Source of the DNA: Micromonospora sp. KC723
Lineage (GTDB): Bacteria > Actinomycetota > Actinomycetes > Mycobacteriales > Micromonosporaceae
Length of the DNA stretch: 64,000 bases
Direction: 5' to 3'
Assembly (NCBI RefSeq): GCF_004348595.1
Contig: NZ_SMKD01000003.1
Coordinates: forward strand, 62,001 to 126,000
Part shown: positions 1 to 8,138 of the stretch, in pieces
Layout of the letters: each line of letters opens with the position of its first letter
Numbering within the stretch: the first letter of the stretch is position 1
Notes under the pieces: generated by a model
What the model was told of the DNA's origin: nothing
The model's database searches: none
What the model saw: only the letters and a program-made list of their open reading frames with translations
Position numbers and translations under genes: made by a program

Positions 1-296
1 GCGCCTCCTGCCCGACCGACGTCGGTGCCGCTCCCGCGCCGAGACACGGCGTCGACCTCGACATCGGTTTCCCGCGCGGTGAGGGATCCTCACCTTGGGG
101 GTGCACCTCGGAGAGACCCAGCGGCTGCTCCGGGCCGTGAGCGCGAACCTCGGTGTCTGATGTGGTTACGCGTGGCGTCCTTGCACCGCTGCAAGCAGCA
201 TGCAGCGACACTCGGCACGACGCAAGAGAAGCCCGTCGCCCACCTGAACGGTTCTCCGCATCCCCCGCGTCTGGCCGTGCCGCCGGGCGGACGGCG
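1..296. other. Left edge, no gene recognised
   Basis: Non-coding stretch downstream of the leftward LuxR-family gene. Reading frames here are short or chance-open, with no recognisable protein family and no clear hairpin terminator. Confidence 0.4.
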
Positions 297-3293
297 TCAC
301 GACAGCTGCGCCCGGGCCAGTCCGGTGAGGTGGAAGCGGCGTACCAGGGCCGCCCGGTTGGTGACACCGAGCTTGCTGAACACGTGGGACAGGTGCATCT
401 CCACGGTCTTCTGGGTGACGAACAGCCGGGCCGCCACCTGACGGTTGGTCAGCCCCTCGCTGACCAGCGTCGCGACCTGCGTCTCCCGCTTGGTGAGGGC
501 CGGGTGCCCCGGTTGACGGCGGGCCTTCCGGGCGTTGGTCGAGCCGCCCGCCAACAGCCGCCGCCGCTCGGTGTTCGCCTGACGGGCGAAGAGGCGGGCA
601 CCGCACCGCTCGAAGAGCTCCTCGGCCAGCCGCAACGAACTGCCGGCACGGTCCGGCTCGCCGTCGGCCACCAGTGCCCGGCCAGCGACGACGTGGGCGT
701 GCGCCGCGTCCAGCGGCATCCGCGCCCGGACGAGTGCCTCCGCCGCGGCCTGCGCCGCGGTGACCGCGGCGGCCGGGTCCCGCAACGCCAGCACCCGGGC
801 ACCGGCGGACGCGGCCAGCGCGCTCCGGCCCGGCTGCCCGAGTCGCCCGGCCGCCTCGCCGGCGCGCGCCGCCCACTGGGCCGCCGCGGCGGGATCGTCC
901 CCGGCCAGCGCGGCCCGGGTCAGCAGCTCGTACCAGCCGACCTGCGACCAGGGCTCCAGTTCGGGCAGGCTGGCGGCCGAGGCCGCGGCCAGGCAACCGG
1001 ACGGGTCCCCCAGGGCGAGCCGGGTCTCCGCGTAGGCGTTCAGCGCGAGGGTGCCCGGCAGACCCACCGCCGGCGGGTCCACGGTGGGCGGCGCCGCCGC
1101 CGGACCGTAGCCGGTGCCGCCGACCCCGGTCCAGACCTCCAACAGTCCAGCCGTCGCCGTGGCCACGGCATGCAGTTCCCGACACTGCGTGTTGGACGCC
1201 AGCCGCAGTGTCGTGGCACAGTCGGCGGCCGCCTCCGCGAGCCGCCCGGCCCACCGGTGGGCCAGGATCCGCGCGCAGAGCAGGTGGAGCAGGGCGACAT
1301 AGCGCCCGGCCCCGTGGGAGACGTCGACGGCGCGGCTGAGGTGGTGCGCCGCGGAGTCGAAGCGGTCCAGCAGGATCTCGCTCCACCCCACCCAGACGGC
1401 GCTCTCCGGCCCCTCGCCCAGGTCTCCGTCCAGTGTCGCGTCGAGCGACGCGGCGGCCTGATCCGTCTCGCCGCTGGCCGCGCGATTGCCTCGCAGGTGG
1501 CTCGCGGCCGCGAGCAGGCCCAGCGCGTGCGCCCGTACCGCGCCGGACACGGTGCCGGCCGCGGCGTGCCGGGCAACGCCGAGCGCGGCGGCCGCCCAGC
1601 GGCGAGCCTGGCCCGCCCGGCCGCTGGTCAGCTCCACCCCGGCCAGGGCCAGGGCCAGGGCTGCCCGGTCTCCCGGCCGGCCGCCGTCGGGCGGCGTCAG
1701 GCCGGCACGCAGCAGCGCCCGGGCCTCCTCCCGCCGGCCGAGCTGGCGTTCGAGTTGGGCGCAGAGCAGGATCGCACCGGCACGTGTCGGGGATGGGTGG
1801 CCGTCCAGCATCCGCAGGGCCTCGTGCACCGCCGCCCTCGCGGTCCTCGGATGGCCGGCCGCGCCCAGTGCCCGGCCCAGCCGCAGGCGGAGGGCGATCC
1901 GGTGCTCGGTGGTCTCCGCGGTGGCCGGGAGCAACCGGATGGCGGCGGCGAGCCACCGGACGGCCGTGTCGGGCGCCCGGTCGACCAGCGTATCGGCCGC
2001 CTCGCTGAGCGCCTCGACGGCGGCGACGTCGCCGGGCACCGCCAGCCGCAGCAGGTGCGGTGCCCGGGCCGCGGCGGCAGCCCGACGGCGTTGCAACGCC
2101 GCCAGCGCGCGGGCATGGGCCGTCAGCCGCCAGCCGGCGTCGGTGGCCAGGTACGCCGCGTGCTGGACGACCCGGTGCCGGAAGGCGAAGCACCCGGTGC
2201 CGGGCACCGGACGCAACAGGTCGGCGGCGACGAGTTCGTCGAGGGCCGCCGGCACCCGCTCCGCGGCGACGTCGCCGACCTCGGCGAGCAGGCCGGTGTC
2301 GACCGGGTCCGGGCCGAGCACCGCCGCGGCCGAGGCAACCAGGCCCGCCGTCCTGGACAGCAGTTCCAGTTCGGCCGCCAGGGCGCTCTCCACCTCGGAT
2401 GGGAGCGCTCCCAGCTCCACGTGTTCGCTCGTCGGGCACGGTGGCAGCGCCGAGGCCAGCAGTGCCGACAGGTAACGCGGATTGCCCCCCGACAGGTCGT
2501 ACAGCACCCGCCGCTGACCCGCCGAGAGCGGCACCTCGGTCAACACGTCGATATGGCACTCCGCGAGCGGACCCACCTCGACCCGGGTCACCTGGCCGGC
2601 GGTGTCCAACGCCAGACGCAGCCGGGCTGGCGACTGACGGCGGCGGTGCGCCACGACGAGCAGCAGCGGCGTACGCGGTGGCGCGTCGACCAGGTGGCAG
2701 AGCAGGTCGATGGTGGCCCGGTCGCAGTTGTGCAGGTCGTCCACCGTGACCAGCAAGGGTCGGTCGGCCGCCAACACCTCCAGCAGCAGACGCACGGCGC
2801 GCGACTGCCGGGCGCCCGCCGACACGCCGGCGGGCGCGAGCGGGCGGGCGCCGGGCAGCCGAAGCGACGGGAAGATGCCGTTGAGCAGGTCCGCGTGGTC
2901 GGGCCGGATCTCGGCCAGCCGGTCCTGCGACGCTCGGGCCAGGTACGGGTCGAGCGCATCGACGAGCGCTGCCATCGGCACGTCCGACCCGGGCGCCGGG
3001 GCACGACCGGCGAGCACCTGCACCCCGTTTGCCCGCGCCAGCCCGGCGACGTGGTCGAGCAGGCTGCTCTTGCCGATCCCCGGCTCCCCCGTCACCTCGA
3101 CGATCCGCCCGTCGCCCTCGATCAGGGTGGTCACGGCCGCCGCGAGCACCGCGCTCTCCCGCTCCCGGCCCACCAGCGGCCGGCGGCGCCCGGCGTCGGC
3201 GGCGACCGCCGGCTCCGAGCCGACCGGCCGGGACAGGTCCGGGTCGGCCGGTTTCCGGCGGTACGGGTGCGAGCGGATCGGAGTTCGGGTCAC
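297..3293 (-). CDS. LAL-type LuxR family transcriptional regulator
   Basis: Large ATP-binding regulator of the LuxR family (LAL), about 998 aa, a usual size for the class. Near the N-terminus is an AAA-type ATPase with Walker A GEPGIGKSS. A long alpha-helical, TPR-like middle follows, and the C-terminus is a LuxR/GerE helix-turn-helix (LTKRETQVATLVSEGLTNRQ, then TVEMHLSHVFSKLGV). The GTG start at 3293 is chosen because GAGGAG lies six bases upstream; longer in-frame starts lack a ribosome binding site. It is the last gene of the leftward KAS/ATP-grasp operon, so it is probably a pathway-specific activator. Such proteins usually bind cluster promoters; the ligand is unknown. Confidence 0.9.
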   Translation of the reverse strand: MTRTPIRSHPYRRKPADPDLSRPVGSEPAVAADAGRRRPLVGRERESAVLAAAVTTLIEGDGRIVEVTGEPGIGKSSLLDHVAGLARANGVQVLAGRAPAPGSDVPMAALVDALDPYLARASQDRLAEIRPDHADLLNGIFPSLRLPGARPLAPAGVSAGARQSRAVRLLLEVLAADRPLLVTVDDLHNCDRATIDLLCHLVDAPPRTPLLLVVAHRRRQSPARLRLALDTAGQVTRVEVGPLAECHIDVLTEVPLSAGQRRVLYDLSGGNPRYLSALLASALPPCPTSEHVELGALPSEVESALAAELELLSRTAGLVASAAAVLGPDPVDTGLLAEVGDVAAERVPAALDELVAADLLRPVPGTGCFAFRHRVVQHAAYLATDAGWRLTAHARALAALQRRRAAAAARAPHLLRLAVPGDVAAVEALSEAADTLVDRAPDTAVRWLAAAIRLLPATAETTEHRIALRLRLGRALGAAGHPRTARAAVHEALRMLDGHPSPTRAGAILLCAQLERQLGRREEARALLRAGLTPPDGGRPGDRAALALALAGVELTSGRAGQARRWAAAALGVARHAAAGTVSGAVRAHALGLLAAASHLRGNRAASGETDQAAASLDATLDGDLGEGPESAVWVGWSEILLDRFDSAAHHLSRAVDVSHGAGRYVALLHLLCARILAHRWAGRLAEAAADCATTLRLASNTQCRELHAVATATAGLLEVWTGVGGTGYGPAAAPPTVDPPAVGLPGTLALNAYAETRLALGDPSGCLAAASAASLPELEPWSQVGWYELLTRAALAGDDPAAAAQWAARAGEAAGRLGQPGRSALAASAGARVLALRDPAAAVTAAQAAAEALVRARMPLDAAHAHVVAGRALVADGEPDRAGSSLRLAEELFERCGARLFARQANTERRRLLAGGSTNARKARRQPGHPALTKRETQVATLVSEGLTNRQVAARLFVTQKTVEMHLSHVFSKLGVTNRAALVRRFHLTGLARAQLS

Positions 3294-3355
3294 GTCGTAC
3301 TCCTCGGGCAAGGGGACAGGGTGGTGCGGCGGGGCACGGTCGGCCGGCGGTCGGG

Positions 3356-3724
3356 TCACCAACCGGCGGCGACGACGGCGACCAGGTCCCGCTTGTGGGT
3401 GACCGAAACGGTCACGTGGGTGATCGAAACCGATCGCGCGGCGCGGGCGGCGCTGCCCCGCAACGCGACGCTCGGCCCTCCCCCGGGGTCGCGCAGCAAC
3501 GCGATGTCCCGGGGGGCGACCCCCTCGAACAGGCCGGTACCCAGGACCTTGAGCACCGCCTCCTTCGCGGCGAACCGCCCGGCCAGGTACTCCCGGCGCC
3601 GGCTGTCGCCCAGCGTCTCGGCGTGGGCCAGTTCGTCGGAGGCGAAGACGTACCGCACGAACCAGTCCCGCCGCAGCAGCCGGTCCAGTTCGTCCAGCCC
3701 CACGAGGTCAATGCCGAGCCGCAC
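3356..3724 (-). CDS. acpS: Holo-[acyl-carrier-protein] synthase (AcpS-type phosphopantetheinyl transferase)
   Basis: Transfers 4'-phosphopantetheine from CoA to the serine of a carrier protein. The 122-aa product has the AcpS hallmarks: GIDLVGLDELDRL at the N-terminus with the Mg-binding Asp, and RFAAKEAVLKVLGTG with the second acidic ligand and CoA-binding Lys. Size fits the short trimeric AcpS class. The GTG at 3724 is preferred because family homology starts exactly there; it overlaps the end of the acyl-CoA dehydrogenase gene by 17 bases. Its obvious substrate is the ACP encoded at 6.4-6.7 kb in the same operon. It could also be the cell's general AcpS, but the operon position argues for a dedicated one. 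Confidence 0.88.
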   Translation of the reverse strand: MRLGIDLVGLDELDRLLRRDWFVRYVFASDELAHAETLGDSRRREYLAGRFAAKEAVLKVLGTGLFEGVAPRDIALLRDPGGGPSVALRGSAARAARSVSITHVTVSVTHKRDLVAVVAAGW

Positions 3725-4946
3725 CGTTGACCGCCCGCTCCGGCGCCGGCCACCGGTCCGTGGGTTCCGGGCCCCGCAGCAGACTCTGGAAGACCGCCAG
3801 GGCATGCAGGTTCGTCGTCCCCTCCATCAGCTCGAACGCCCGCACGTCGCGGTAGGCCTTCTCCAGCCAGGAGTGCTCCACGAGAGAGGCGGGGCCCAGC
3901 AGCTCGGCCACGAGCCGGGTGGCGTCCTCGGCGACCCGCGCCGCCCGCGCCTTGACCGCGCCGATGGCGGCCACGTCGACCGTGCCGGCGTCGATGTCGG
4001 CGGCCACCGCGTACGTCCGGTGCCGCACCGCGGCGATCCGGTCCTCGATGCCGTCGAGCCGGTCACCCTCCCGCCGGGGCAGCACCGGGCGGTGCGTGCG
4101 CAGGTAGTCGCAGGCCGCCTGCGCGCAGCCGATCGCCATCGCCGCGATGCCCGGCCGGAACCGGTAGAGGATGTACGTGGCGCCGTAGAGTCCGCGCCGG
4201 CTCGGCGGGCGGTGCGCGCCGAGCAGGTCCCGCGGGGCGACGAAGACGTCCTGGAAGCGCAGCCGGCTGATCCGCGCGCCGCGCAGTCCGACGGTGGGCA
4301 GCAACTCACCGCTGAACCCGGGCGCGGTGGTGTCCAGCAGCACCGCCTCGATCCCCCACGGTCCGGGGGCCCGTCGGCAGAACACCACGCCGATCTGGGC
4401 GCGCGCGCCGTTGCCGATGTAGCACTTCGCCCCGTTGAGCAGCCAGCCGCCGTCGGGCACCGGGGTCAGCGTGGTCTCCAGTTCCAGCGCGGCCGAGCCC
4501 TTGGCCGGCTCGGTCAGGGCGAAGAACGTGTGCGTGGGCACCGCGGACAGCTGACCGAAGTAGCGCTGCCGCTGCTCGTCGTCGGCCAACGCCTGGATGA
4601 CCCCACCGGACAGCGACGGCCCGGGACTGGCCAGGAGCACGTTCGGATCGCCGTAGGCCACCTGTTCCGTGGCGACGACCTGCCCCAGGACCGTGCTGCT
4701 CGCCTCGACCAGCCGGGCCGGGAACTCCCCGACCGATCGGTACTGCGGCGGAAGCATCCCCTGCGCGGGGAACCGGACCTCCGGCTCGTGGAGATGCTCG
4801 ACGATGGCGTCGGGGTCCCGGTCCAGCCGCTGTCCGATCTCGCGCAGCCGGCCGACCATCGCCGCGCAGTGGTCAGCCAGCTCCCGCATGCGGTCGTCGA
4901 GCAGGTCCGCCCCCGCCAGCGGGGCGGCCTCGCGAAGCTCACTCAT
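3708..4946 (-). CDS. Acyl-CoA dehydrogenase family protein
   Basis: FAD-dependent acyl-CoA/acyl-ACP dehydrogenase, 412 aa, full length for the family. Seen: helical N-domain, the FAD-contacting strand FALTEPAKGSAALE (about residues 147-160), the beta-domain WLLNGAKCYIGNGA, and a C-terminal helical domain ending in the typical ELMEGTTNLHALAVFQSLL. The ATG at 4946 has GGAGG six bases upstream; the ATG two codons earlier sits directly on that site. It overlaps the small dehydrogenase-like gene upstream, suggesting coupled translation and possibly a two-subunit enzyme. Given the ACP in the operon, the substrate may be an acyl-ACP that is made alpha,beta-unsaturated; that is inference. Confidence 0.88.
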   Translation of the reverse strand: MSELREAAPLAGADLLDDRMRELADHCAAMVGRLREIGQRLDRDPDAIVEHLHEPEVRFPAQGMLPPQYRSVGEFPARLVEASSTVLGQVVATEQVAYGDPNVLLASPGPSLSGGVIQALADDEQRQRYFGQLSAVPTHTFFALTEPAKGSAALELETTLTPVPDGGWLLNGAKCYIGNGARAQIGVVFCRRAPGPWGIEAVLLDTTAPGFSGELLPTVGLRGARISRLRFQDVFVAPRDLLGAHRPPSRRGLYGATYILYRFRPGIAAMAIGCAQAACDYLRTHRPVLPRREGDRLDGIEDRIAAVRHRTYAVAADIDAGTVDVAAIGAVKARAARVAEDATRLVAELLGPASLVEHSWLEKAYRDVRAFELMEGTTNLHALAVFQSLLRGPEPTDRWPAPERAVNGAARH

Positions 4947-5541
4947 CGGCATCCTCCGTGTCGGGGTGCAGGTAGACGTTGCCGGTCACCTCGGCCAGGT
5001 GCAGGTCACCCGCGGGTCCGTCGGCGAGGAAGCCGCTGGCGCCCAGCAGCCGCAACAGGTCCCGGCCGATACCGACCAGGCGAAGGTGGCAGCGCCACCG
5101 GGCGGCCCGGTCGGCGTGCCGGCGGGTCTGCGGCACGGCCGCGTCCTCGGCCAGCCGCAACGCGACGTCGGCCAGTTGACCCGCGACGAGCTGCTTGGCC
5201 AGCAGGGTGGTGTCACCCGACGTCCGCCCCTCCAGGTGCCGCAGCGCGTGGGCGAGCGTGGCGTGGAGCAGGTCGCGGTGCGCGTCCAGCAGGCCGGCGG
5301 CGAAGCGGTCGGCGGCCGGCCCCTCACCGAAGGCGGACTCGGGCGTGGCCTCGGTGACCGCCAGGCCGAAACGGGTCAGCGGTCCGGGTGACGCGCCGGG
5401 CAGGGCCACCGTGGAAGCCAGGACGTGGCCGGTGGGGGACGCGACCAACCGGCCGGACGCGGCCCGCTGGTGCACCGCGTCCAGGACGAGAGCGTACGGC
5501 GTGCCCGCCGGCGACGCCGGCACGGGCGCTGCGGGGTTCAC
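4939..5541 (-). CDS. Small acyl-CoA-dehydrogenase-like protein (C-terminal-domain type)
   Basis: 200-aa protein. Its second half (about residues 110-190) reads like the C-terminal helical domain of acyl-CoA dehydrogenases: an alanine-rich helix with TTLLAKQLVAGQLADVAL, then LRLLGASGFLADGPAGDLHLA and VTGNVYLHP, equivalent to the family's end of domain. No N-terminal FAD domain or catalytic base is recognisable. The GTG start shares GTGA with the stop of the upstream KAS-like gene, and its end overlaps the full-length dehydrogenase. Such incomplete paralogues often form heteromers with a complete subunit; that is inferred, not shown. Confidence 0.65.
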   Translation of the reverse strand: MNPAAPVPASPAGTPYALVLDAVHQRAASGRLVASPTGHVLASTVALPGASPGPLTRFGLAVTEATPESAFGEGPAADRFAAGLLDAHRDLLHATLAHALRHLEGRTSGDTTLLAKQLVAGQLADVALRLAEDAAVPQTRRHADRAARWRCHLRLVGIGRDLLRLLGASGFLADGPAGDLHLAEVTGNVYLHPDTEDADE

Positions 5542-6386
5542 GATCGGGCCTCCCTGGGGTCGGGCGCGCCGGTGTTCACCAGTACGGCGAGCTGGCTGCG
5601 GCCGGTCCGCGGATCGGTGTCGCAGAGGACGAGGCTGGTGTAGTGGCGCGCCCACTGCTCGTGGTGACGTGCCAGGTCGAGCCAGACACTGGTGCAGTAG
5701 CTGCCCGGCTCGCACCGGTGCACCGGCAGCTCGACGCCGTCGAGCTGGTCAGCCGCCGGCCAGGGACCGGCGACCAGCAGCGCCGGCCCGGGCGGTAGGG
5801 CCGGGCGCTGGCTGGCCAGCAGCTCCCCGAGCGGTACCCCTTCGCCGGCCACCCTGGTGCCGGCGAAGCGGAAGCCGGTGCCGGTGTCGGTGCCGAAGTA
5901 CAGCAGGGCGGCGCTGTCCACGAGGGGCGTGTCGTGCACGAGCGGGTCCCGGTAGGGCAGCGTGGTCTGCTCGCAGACGAACAGGGCGACGCTGGCCGCC
6001 GGTCTCGACCGGTGGTGTGCGTCGGCGATCCGCAGCGCGGTGAACGGTGCCCGCAGACCCTGCTCGGAGACGGCGAAGCTACGGCTGTCGCCGCCCATCA
6101 GGGCGTTGAGCCGGGTCGTGACGGTCTTGAGCGGGTAACGGTCGGGCAGGCCGTAGGCCAGCAACAGCAGGTCGGGCACGCCGACCGGGCTTGGGCACCG
6201 GCCGATCAGCTCCTCGGCCAGTTCCCGGAACCCGATGTTCCGGGACTGCTTCATCAGATCCTCGTCGACCTCGATGCCGTACGGCGCGAGCAGGTCCCGC
6301 TGGTAGGCGAGCAGTCCCTCGTCGCGCTCGTACGGGTTGCCGTCGAAACGCACGAGGGCTGCCGCGCCGCGCAGGGTCAGGGGCAT
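5538..6386 (-). CDS. KAS/thiolase-fold-like protein lacking the catalytic cysteine
   Basis: 282-aa protein that I relate only loosely to the ketosynthase III fold. The stretch FAVSEQGLRAPFTALRIADA (about residues 100-119) aligns with the active-site helix of the KAS III encoded at 9.5-10.5 kb (FAVTQHACASGLLAVEVA), but Leu occupies the Cys position. FVCEQTTLPY nearby resembles the strand that follows the Cys helix. If the homology is right, this is a non-catalytic partner, comparable in concept to a chain-length factor. ATG 6386 has GGAGG nine bases upstream, and the gene is coupled by GTGA to the next. It might instead be an unrelated alpha/beta protein. Confidence 0.55.
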   Translation of the reverse strand: MPLTLRGAAALVRFDGNPYERDEGLLAYQRDLLAPYGIEVDEDLMKQSRNIGFRELAEELIGRCPSPVGVPDLLLLAYGLPDRYPLKTVTTRLNALMGGDSRSFAVSEQGLRAPFTALRIADAHHRSRPAASVALFVCEQTTLPYRDPLVHDTPLVDSAALLYFGTDTGTGFRFAGTRVAGEGVPLGELLASQRPALPPGPALLVAGPWPAADQLDGVELPVHRCEPGSYCTSVWLDLARHHEQWARHYTSLVLCDTDPRTGRSQLAVLVNTGAPDPREARS

Positions 6387-6426
6387 GGCCAGGGTCCTCC
6401 GTGGTGGAGCGGGGCGGCGGCGCGGA

Positions 6427-6684
6427 TCAGGAGTTCACCTTCGGCGTACGCTCCAGGAAGTCCGTCAGCGTGCCGATGGTGCGGAAGTCGCCCATGTCCA
6501 GCTTCTCGGGGTCGACCTCGATGCCGATGTTGTCCTCCAGGGCCATGAGCAGCTCGAGGATGGCGGTGGAGTCCAGGTGCAGGTCCTCGAAGAGCCGGGT
6601 GTTCTCGGGCAGCGGGCCGAAGTCACGCATCAACACCTCGGCCAGCGCACCCTGAATGTTCTTGACGATCTCGTTGCGTTCCAT
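6427..6684 (-). CDS. Acyl carrier protein
   Basis: 85-aa stand-alone carrier protein. The phosphopantetheine serine lies in LHLDSTAILELLMALE (Ser about residue 39), followed by the acidic recognition helix IGIEVDPEKLDMGDF and the final helix TLTDFLERT. Start ATG at 6684 is preceded by AGAGGAAG. It sits between the PLP decarboxylase gene and the KAS-like gene. By analogy with BtrI of butirosin it may carry an aminoacyl group put on by the ATP-grasp ligase and decarboxylated in place. The AcpS encoded downstream in the same operon would activate it. Confidence 0.9.
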   Translation of the reverse strand: MERNEIVKNIQGALAEVLMRDFGPLPENTRLFEDLHLDSTAILELLMALEDNIGIEVDPEKLDMGDFRTIGTLTDFLERTPKVNS

Positions 6685-6749
6685 GGGGTTCTTCCTCTCG
6701 CGGACGATTCGGCCGACCGTCGGCCGGGTGGGATGCGGCGGTGAGTGGC

Positions 6750-8138
6750 TCAGGCGGCCGGTGGCCCGGCGGGAACCGGTGGGGCCGACACCGGTGACGA
6801 GGCCGGAACCGACGGCGCGGCCGGGACCGGTGCGGCGGGATCGACGAGGTGCTGGGGCCGGAGCAGGTCCTCGACGGTGTCGGCCCGGCGCACCAGGTGC
6901 GCCACGCCGTCGAGGACGAGCACCTCGGCCGGATGGCCGTGGCTGAGGAAGAGCACCGGCGACGCGCTCGGCCCGTACGCGCCGGAGCGCTCGACGCCGA
7001 TCAGGTCGCCCGGGCGGACCTCCGGCAGCGCCACCTGCTTGCCGATCACGTCGTTCGGCGTGCAGAGCGGCCCGGTGACCGTGTAGAGGCGAACCGGTGG
7101 GTCGGCCGGCCGGGTCAACGACCGGATGGGGAAGTTTCGCTTGACGAAGCTGCCGATGCCGACCGCCGCCATGTGGTGGTTGGTTCCGCCGTCGGCGACG
7201 ACGAACCACTCGTCCCGCGACGCCTTGACCTGCCGGGCGCGGACCACGTAGGTGCCCGCCCAGCCGACCAGGTAACGGCCCAGCTCGGTGATGATCCGGG
7301 TGTGCGGGTGGTCGACGCGGAACCGCGCGACGGCGGCGTTGACGCCCTCGGCCACCGTCTCCACGTCCAGGCTGGACTCCTTGTCGAAGTAGGGGACACC
7401 GAACCCGCCGCCGACGTCGACGAGTTCCAACGGCAGGTCGAGCGCGGCGGCCAGCTCCGCCGCGGCGGTGAGCACGCCGCGGGTGTTGTGCACGATGTCC
7501 GCGGCGTCGAGAATGCGGGTGCCCATGTAGGCGTGCAGGCCGATGACCCGTACGTGGCGCAGCGCCGTGAGGGCCGGGCCGGCCTCGGCGAGAAGTTCCT
7601 GGTCGATGCCGAACTGGCGGGGCTTGCCGCCCATGGCCAGCCGCGAGCCCTTGGTGACGAACGCCGGGTTGACCCGCAGCACGACCCGTGCCCGCCGGCC
7701 GCCGCCGTTGCCGTCACCAACACCGGGCACCGCCGCCGCCATGGCGTCGACGGTGGCGACCTCGTCGAGCGACTCGCACACGATCGCGCCGATGTCGTGC
7801 TCCAGGCAGGCGGCCAGCTCGGCCGACGACTTGCCCGGCCCGAGGAAGATGATGTCCCGCGCCGGCACGCCGGCGCGGCGGGCGGTGACCAGTTCGGCCA
7901 GGGAGGAGACCTCGGCGCCGGCGCCCAGCGACCGCAGCAGCGCGCAGACGCTGATGTTCGGGTTGGCCTTCAGCGAGTAGTAGATCTCGACCGACGGGTC
8001 GAGCAGGCGGCGCAGTCGCCGGTAGGTCTCGCGGATGATTTCACCGTCGTAGAGGTACAGCGGGGTGCCGTACCGGTCGGCCAGTTCGGCGACGGGTACG
8101 CCCTGGACGGTGTGGCCTCCGGTGGCCGGCTCAGTCAT
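6750..8138 (-). CDS. PLP-dependent decarboxylase, diaminopimelate/ornithine decarboxylase fold (BtrK-like)
   Basis: 462-aa fold-type III PLP decarboxylase. The PLP lysine is in YYSLKANPNISV (about residue 53). Phosphate-binding VGGGFGVPY, ITELGRYLVG and the C-terminal GPLCTPNDVIG (catalytic Cys) and SGAYGPSASPVLFLSHG are all present. Residues after about 430 form a Pro/Ala-rich tail. ATG at 8138 overlaps the ATP-grasp stop by eight bases (ATGACTGA) with GAGGAG upstream, so the two are translationally coupled. In butirosin biosynthesis BtrK of this family decarboxylates glutamyl-ACP. The same gene neighbourhood (ATP-grasp, ACP) supports an ACP-bound substrate here rather than free diaminopimelate, but the amino acid is unknown. 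Confidence 0.87.
   Translation of the reverse strand: MTEPATGGHTVQGVPVAELADRYGTPLYLYDGEIIRETYRRLRRLLDPSVEIYYSLKANPNISVCALLRSLGAGAEVSSLAELVTARRAGVPARDIIFLGPGKSSAELAACLEHDIGAIVCESLDEVATVDAMAAAVPGVGDGNGGGRRARVVLRVNPAFVTKGSRLAMGGKPRQFGIDQELLAEAGPALTALRHVRVIGLHAYMGTRILDAADIVHNTRGVLTAAAELAAALDLPLELVDVGGGFGVPYFDKESSLDVETVAEGVNAAVARFRVDHPHTRIITELGRYLVGWAGTYVVRARQVKASRDEWFVVADGGTNHHMAAVGIGSFVKRNFPIRSLTRPADPPVRLYTVTGPLCTPNDVIGKQVALPEVRPGDLIGVERSGAYGPSASPVLFLSHGHPAEVLVLDGVAHLVRRADTVEDLLRPQHLVDPAAPVPAAPSVPASSPVSAPPVPAGPPAA

Noticed and set aside
153..5357. Very long rightward open frame (1734 codons)
   Set aside because: It is antisense to the LAL, AcpS and acyl-CoA dehydrogenase genes; its translation is Arg/Gly/Pro-rich with no family resemblance. 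A typical high-GC shadow.
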